In this document: positions 7,224 to 10,692 of the stretch, in pieces
How positions within the stretch are numbered: the first letter of the stretch is position 1
How the letters are laid out: each line of letters opens with the position of its first letter
Source: Planctomycetota bacterium
GTDB lineage: Bacteria; Planctomycetota; UBA1135
Assembly (NCBI GenBank): GCA_027021325.1
Contig: JALUUN010000311.1
Coordinates: 1 to 10,692 of the forward strand
Reading direction: 5' to 3'
DNA: 10,692 nt
Made by a program: the position numbers and the translations under genes
The notes under the pieces: generated by a model
Database searches by the model: none
What the model was told of the DNA's origin: nothing
What the model saw: only the letters and a program-made list of their open reading frames with translations

Positions 7224-8969
7224 TCAGTAGCGCCAGCTCTCCAGGTCCGCACCGGGCGGGTGCGCCTCTTCCATCCGCGCAAGGATCCGGTCCAGGTACA
7301 TCTCGTGGTAGCGCAGGCGCGAGAGGTGGTTCGGGAGCTCCGGGTCGCCGTTCCAGCAGTGCTCGGCGCGATCCCCGTAGGCCACCTCGCCGGCGTAGTA
7401 GGGTTCGGTGGTGGACTCCAGGAACTCCTCCATGAGGTACACGGCGTTGTTCAGGTAGTAGTTGTCCATGTCGCCGCAGTAGATGTGGATCTTGCCCACG
7501 AGCTTCGGCCCGAGCTCCGCCCAGTCCCGCTCCAGGATGTGACGCAGGTCGTAGTGCTCCCGCCACCAGGCGGCGACCTCGGGATCGATGCGGCCGCTGC
7601 GCTTGTCCCAGATCCGCCGCGGGTAGCCGTCCTCCCCCACCGGCGAGTAGACCGCCTCCCAGATGTCCCACTGCTGGCCGCTGCGGCCGTGCGTCCCGAG
7701 GGCGAGTTCGCGATGGTTCATCTGCTCCAGAGTGGCGCTTACCTGCCCCAGCCAGTCGCGGTGCCCGGGCCTCGGCACCCGCTTCCAGAAGCCCTCCTCG
7801 TAGTAGGCGTTGGTGTCCTCGTAGAGGTTGACCGTCGTGTAGGCGCGGAAGTCGATGGGGTCGGGGCAAGCCGCGAAGCAGCCGTTGAACTCCTCCGGGT
7901 AGAAGACCTGGGCGGCGAGGGCCTCCCAGCCGCCGGTCGAACCTCCATAGGTGAAGCGCGCCCAGCCCTCGCCGATGCAGCGGAAGCGCCGCTCCACCTC
8001 CGGGATCAGCTCGGTCATGATGGCGTCCCCGTAGGGTCCGAGGTTCGCCGAGTTCACGGCGTAGGAGTCGTCGTAGTAGGGATTCGCGTGCTGGATCTTG
8101 AGGACCACAAAGCGCGGGAAACCCGGGCCGGTCCACTTCCGGTAGAAGTCCCAGGCCGCCTGCTGCTGGATGCGGTTGTAGCCGCGGACCCCGAAGCGCT
8201 CGCTGGAGTCGGGTTCCAGGTCCGGATCGGGCGGCGCCTCGCGCCACTCACGGAAGGTGTAGGGAAAGTGCCCGTGGTGGACCATCAGCGGGTAGCGCGC
8301 CCTGGGGTGCTCCTTCCAGCCCCAGGGCAGGAGCACGACGGCGCCCAGCTCCATGGGCCGGCCCCAGAACTCGGTCAGGAGTCGGCTCTGGATCTTGAAG
8401 TGCTTGAGATACTCCGTGTCCTCGGGCGGCGGGATCGGCGGGATCGCCTTCTCCAGGGCGAGGTCCAGGATGCCCGGGCTCCAGGGGTCGAAGTCCACCC
8501 AGCGCGGCTCGCTCAGGAGATTCCCGGGCGCCCGGTTCCACTGCTGGCCCTCGCCCCGGTCCATGGGCAGCTTCACCACATGCCCGTCGGCGCGCTGGAA
8601 GGTCTCGTAACGGTGGAGGAGCACCTGGACGCGGTAGCGCCCCGGCGGGATCTCCCCGAGGGAGGAACGCGGGTAGCCGAAGGCCGTGTCGTCGAGGCTC
8701 CGGGTCGTCCCCGGCATCCAGCCCTCCACATCCTGGCCCAGGACCTGCTGGGTGCGGTTGTCGTCCCGGATCTGGAAGCGGGGCTCGGCCGAGTCGTCGG
8801 TCGAGATCAGGAAGAGCAGGCGGCCGTCCAGAGGCCGGTCCGCGAGCCCCTCGGGCAGAAGGATCCGCACTTCCAGCCCGGCCTCGCCGCCGCCCCATGC
8901 GGCGGCCCGCGGAGCGGCCGTGAAAGCGGCCGCCAGGGCCAGGCACGCCCCGAGGAGCCGCGCCCTCAT
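7224..8969 (-). CDS. Secreted alpha/beta-hydrolase fold esterase (putative esterase D / enterochelin-esterase-like)
   Basis: The protein has 581 aa. Residues 1-24 form a signal peptide (MRAR followed by a hydrophobic run, cleavage near AAA-W). Residues about 30-180 form a beta-rich N-terminal domain (LEVRILLPEGLADRPLDGRL and a PPGRYRVQVLLHRYETF segment). The hydrolase domain spans about 195-565. Its nucleophile elbow is Y-G-G-S-T-G-G-W with S344 (codon 7938-7940); D500 or D502 in IYCGDMDNYY and H537 in GDRAEHCWNGD would complete a Ser-Asp-His triad. The substrate is unknown; esters of saccharides, phenolics or siderophores occur in related families. The start ATG overlaps the TGA of the upstream peptidase (ATGA), and GAGGGG sits 7 nt upstream. 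The frame stays open another 123 codons upstream, but that part is a shadow of the peptidase gene, and the signal peptide decides the start. The subfamily, from memory, recurs in planctomycetes and acidobacteria. Confidence 0.92.
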   Translation of the reverse strand: MRARLLGACLALAAAFTAAPRAAAWGGGEAGLEVRILLPEGLADRPLDGRLLFLISTDDSAEPRFQIRDDNRTQQVLGQDVEGWMPGTTRSLDDTAFGYPRSSLGEIPPGRYRVQVLLHRYETFQRADGHVVKLPMDRGEGQQWNRAPGNLLSEPRWVDFDPWSPGILDLALEKAIPPIPPPEDTEYLKHFKIQSRLLTEFWGRPMELGAVVLLPWGWKEHPRARYPLMVHHGHFPYTFREWREAPPDPDLEPDSSERFGVRGYNRIQQQAAWDFYRKWTGPGFPRFVVLKIQHANPYYDDSYAVNSANLGPYGDAIMTELIPEVERRFRCIGEGWARFTYGGSTGGWEALAAQVFYPEEFNGCFAACPDPIDFRAYTTVNLYEDTNAYYEEGFWKRVPRPGHRDWLGQVSATLEQMNHRELALGTHGRSGQQWDIWEAVYSPVGEDGYPRRIWDKRSGRIDPEVAAWWREHYDLRHILERDWAELGPKLVGKIHIYCGDMDNYYLNNAVYLMEEFLESTTEPYYAGEVAYGDRAEHCWNGDPELPNHLSRLRYHEMYLDRILARMEEAHPPGADLESWRY

Positions 8970-10692
8970 CGCCCGTCCCCTCGAAGGCCGGCCGGAGCCG
9001 GAGCTCCCGCGCCGCGGCCGAGGACGAAGAACTCCAGCCAGGCGAGGTCCCAGGCCATCTTCGCTTCCCGGTGGGTCCAGGTGCTCAGACCGTGTCCTGC
9101 CCCGGGATAGACCTGCAGGTGGACGGGAACGTCCAGATAACGGTGCAGGACCCGGTGCAGGGCCCGGGCATGCTCGGGAGGGACACGCGGGTCCTTCTCC
9201 CCCACGTGGATCACCGTCGGCGTCCGGATGGCCCCGGCCCGGTACAAAGGCGAGGAACGGTGCATCGCCCGGGGTACCTCCCAGGGCAGGCCGCCGGAGA
9301 AGTTCTGCACGTGGCCGGGCGTGTCCTCGATCTCCCACTGCATGACGGTGTCGAAGACCCCGGCCCCGCTCGAGGCGGCGCGGAAGCGGTCGGTGCGCGT
9401 GATCAAGCAGTTCACGAGATAGCCGCCGTTGCTCCAGCCCATGCAGGCGAGGCGCTCCGGATCGGCGATCCCCTCCTCCACCAGGAAGTCCACGCCCGCG
9501 AGGATGTCCTCGACGTCACGGTCGTTCTTGTGGCCGATGAGCTCGGTCAGGAAACGGTCACCGTAGCCCGTGGAGCCCCGGTAGTTCGGGCACAGGACCG
9601 CCCAGCCCCGGCTGGCATAGAGGGTGCGGCCGTAGATCCAGTAGCGCAGCTGATAGAGACTCGCCGCCGTCGGGCCGCCGTGGATCACCACCAGGGTGGG
9701 CAGAGGGCCGTCCTCAGGCTGCCAGTCCGGGGGCAGTTCGAGGATGCCCTCCACCGGCGTCCCGTCGGCGCTGGTCCAGCGGACGATGCGCATCTGCGGC
9801 AGGCGCCAGCGGTCCACCATGGGATTCACACGGGTGAGGCGCCGCCAGCCGTCCTCCTCCAGCAGAACCAGATCAGGAAGGTTCCGGGGGTCGCCGCGCA
9901 GGGCGACGAGAGCGCCTGAACGGGAGAAGGCGAAGCCCGAGACCACCTCGTCGCCGCCGCCCAGGATCCGTGCCTGCCGCGGCCCGTCTCCGGCCTCGGC
10001 GGCCCCGGCCACAGCATAGACATGGGCCCGGGCGCGGTCCTCGGCCGTGAAGCAGAGCTCGCCAGCCGGACTCCAGGCCATGGGGCCGGTGGCGTGGACC
10101 TCGCCGGGCCGCTCCAGTTCCCGGGTCTCCCGGGGGCCGTCTTCGCCGACCCGGGTCACGAAGATCCGTCCCGGATACCCGTCGAAGTCCACGCGGAAGG
10201 CCAGGGCTGCGCCGTCCGGCGCCCAGCAGGGCTCGACGATCCAGCCGTTGGGCGAGGGCGCAAGCTCGCGCCACATCCGCGACCCGGGAACCTCACGCGT
10301 CCAGCCGCCGGCCCGGTCCACGATCAGGACGCGGCTTCGGCCTTCGTAGGAGATGAGTTCGTGGGTCGGGGCGGTGACCAGGGCCAGGCGGCGGCCGTCA
10401 AGGCTCGCTGCCCAGGCGTGGACCGCCTCGCCGCCGTCCCAGACCGGGCTCTCCCGCCAGGTCTCCAGGTCGAGGGCGCGGACGACGCCGGCACGCACCC
10501 GGCCATGGCCGTACTGGAGGTCTGGATAGCGTTCCCGGAGCGCCTTCCAGCGGTCCTCTTCCTGGCGCTCCTCGGCCAGGAGCAGGAGCAGGGTTCGCCC
10601 CTCCTCCACGAGCAGGAAGTCCTCCACGCCGTCCTTCCGCCGCGTCACGGGCTCGGGCTCGCCGCCGGCGGCGGCGACGCGCCAGACCTGGG
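8966..10692 (-). CDS. S9 family (prolyl oligopeptidase-type) serine peptidase, 5' end beyond the right edge
   Basis: The frame is open to the right edge. A GTG at 10648 gives 560 aa, but 14 further codons (ending in VWRVAAAGGEPEP) precede it and read as an ordinary propeller strand, so the true start lies outside the window. Numbering from that GTG, residues 1-280 form the S9 beta-propeller (segments such as WAPDGAALAFRV and MAWSPAGELCFTAED). Residues about 290-545 form the alpha/beta-hydrolase peptidase domain: the oxyanion segment VVIHGGP (320-326), PNYRGSTGYGD (354-364), nucleophile elbow GWSNGG with S406 (codon 9431-9433), D486 in EKDPRVPP and H519 in GAGHGL. The triad is complete. The enzymes cleave peptides, often at or near proline or acyl-peptides; this one's specificity and location cannot be read, since any signal peptide is missing. 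An Ala/Pro/Gly-rich tail ends at the TGA that overlaps the esterase start. At least 50 N-terminal residues are probably missing compared with usual lengths of 600-700 aa. Confidence 0.95.
   Translation of the reverse strand, partial: QVWRVAAAGGEPEPVTRRKDGVEDFLLVEEGRTLLLLLAEERQEEDRWKALRERYPDLQYGHGRVRAGVVRALDLETWRESPVWDGGEAVHAWAASLDGRRLALVTAPTHELISYEGRSRVLIVDRAGGWTREVPGSRMWRELAPSPNGWIVEPCWAPDGAALAFRVDFDGYPGRIFVTRVGEDGPRETRELERPGEVHATGPMAWSPAGELCFTAEDRARAHVYAVAGAAEAGDGPRQARILGGGDEVVSGFAFSRSGALVALRGDPRNLPDLVLLEEDGWRRLTRVNPMVDRWRLPQMRIVRWTSADGTPVEGILELPPDWQPEDGPLPTLVVIHGGPTAASLYQLRYWIYGRTLYASRGWAVLCPNYRGSTGYGDRFLTELIGHKNDRDVEDILAGVDFLVEEGIADPERLACMGWSNGGYLVNCLITRTDRFRAASSGAGVFDTVMQWEIEDTPGHVQNFSGGLPWEVPRAMHRSSPLYRAGAIRTPTVIHVGEKDPRVPPEHARALHRVLHRYLDVPVHLQVYPGAGHGLSTWTHREAKMAWDLAWLEFFVLGRGAGAPAPAGLRGDGR
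8977..8982 (-). promoter_or_regulatory. Ribosome binding site GAGGGG of the esterase gene
   Basis: GAGGGG lies 7 nt upstream of the ATG at 8969, inside the 3' end of the peptidase gene. It supports the short start with a signal peptide, and fits translation reinitiation at the ATGA overlap. Confidence 0.65.

Noticed and set aside
8943..8969. Possible lipobox (LGAC, C9) in the esterase leader
   Set aside because: The cysteine comes after only about four hydrophobic residues, and the hydrophobic core continues beyond it to an AAA site, so ordinary signal peptidase I cleavage is more likely.
5595..9110. A 1171-codon open frame on the plus strand, opposite the PSD1 and esterase genes
   Set aside because: It has no recognisable domain and low-complexity Gly/Ala/Arg/Val/Leu composition. 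High GC at third codon positions of the minus-strand genes removes stops from the opposite frame. The minus-strand products carry clear family motifs and catalytic residues.
8970..9338. N-terminal extension of the esterase frame by 123 codons
   Set aside because: It overlaps the catalytic-domain coding part of the S9 peptidase, and a signal peptide with a good ribosome binding site begins at the ATG at 8969.
1..10692. Strong enrichment of CTCCAGG on the plus strand (about two dozen by eye)
   Set aside because: On the minus strand it reads CCTGGAG, and the instances checked fall in phase as a codon ending in C followed by CTG GAG (Leu-Glu). Codon preference and Leu/Glu content explain it; no need for an uptake or Chi-like signal.
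1..10692. RNA genes, CRISPR arrays, insertion sequences, terminators or promoters
   Set aside because: Nearly every base is within one of six coding sequences and the single gap is 42 nt. I saw no tRNA-like cloverleaf, spaced repeats, terminal inverted repeats or hairpin followed by T-run.

Overview
The window is a dense, GC-rich (roughly 70% by eye) stretch in which every supportable gene lies on the minus strand, so transcription runs from the right edge to the left edge. The combination of a planctomycete-type cytochrome PSCyt1/DUF1549/DUF1553 protein directly followed by a DUF1501 protein is a hallmark of the PVC superphylum. With this GC content, a high-GC member of Planctomycetota is the best guess; Verrucomicrobiota and related metagenomic lineages remain possible. 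There are no RNA genes, CRISPR arrays, insertion sequences or sizeable intergenic regions.

Layout in transcription order (right to left): (1) an S9-family (prolyl oligopeptidase-like) serine peptidase, cut at its 5' end by the right edge; (2) a secreted alpha/beta-hydrolase esterase of 581 aa; (3) a 991-aa PSCyt1-DUF1549-DUF1553 protein with two CxxCH motifs and an inserted beta-sandwich, galactose-binding-like domain; (4) a 490-aa DUF1501 protein with a Tat-type leader; (5) a 598-aa protein that starts with TTG and joins a cytochrome-c domain, leucine-rich repeats and a histidine-rich beta-propeller; (6) a Gfo/Idh/MocA-family NAD(P)-dependent oxidoreductase, cut at its 3' end by the left edge.

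The five junctions are very tight: a 4-nt ATGA overlap, a 42-nt gap, a 2-nt gap, an 8-nt overlap and an 11-nt overlap. This is what an operon with translational coupling looks like. No promoter or terminator falls inside the window. Five of the six products carry, or belong to families that carry, export signals, so most of the work is predicted to occur outside the cytoplasmic membrane: peptide and ester hydrolysis, then a cytochrome/DUF1501 module of unknown biochemistry. The last gene is a probably cytoplasmic sugar- or diol-type dehydrogenase. A role in breaking down an external polymer or glycoconjugate is a reasonable inference but is not demonstrated by the sequence.

The most interesting element is the three-part cytochrome/LRR/propeller fusion. 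Its propeller has regularly spaced histidines reminiscent of arylsulfotransferase-type active-site funnels, and it is co-transcribed with the poorly understood DUF1549/DUF1553-DUF1501 pair.
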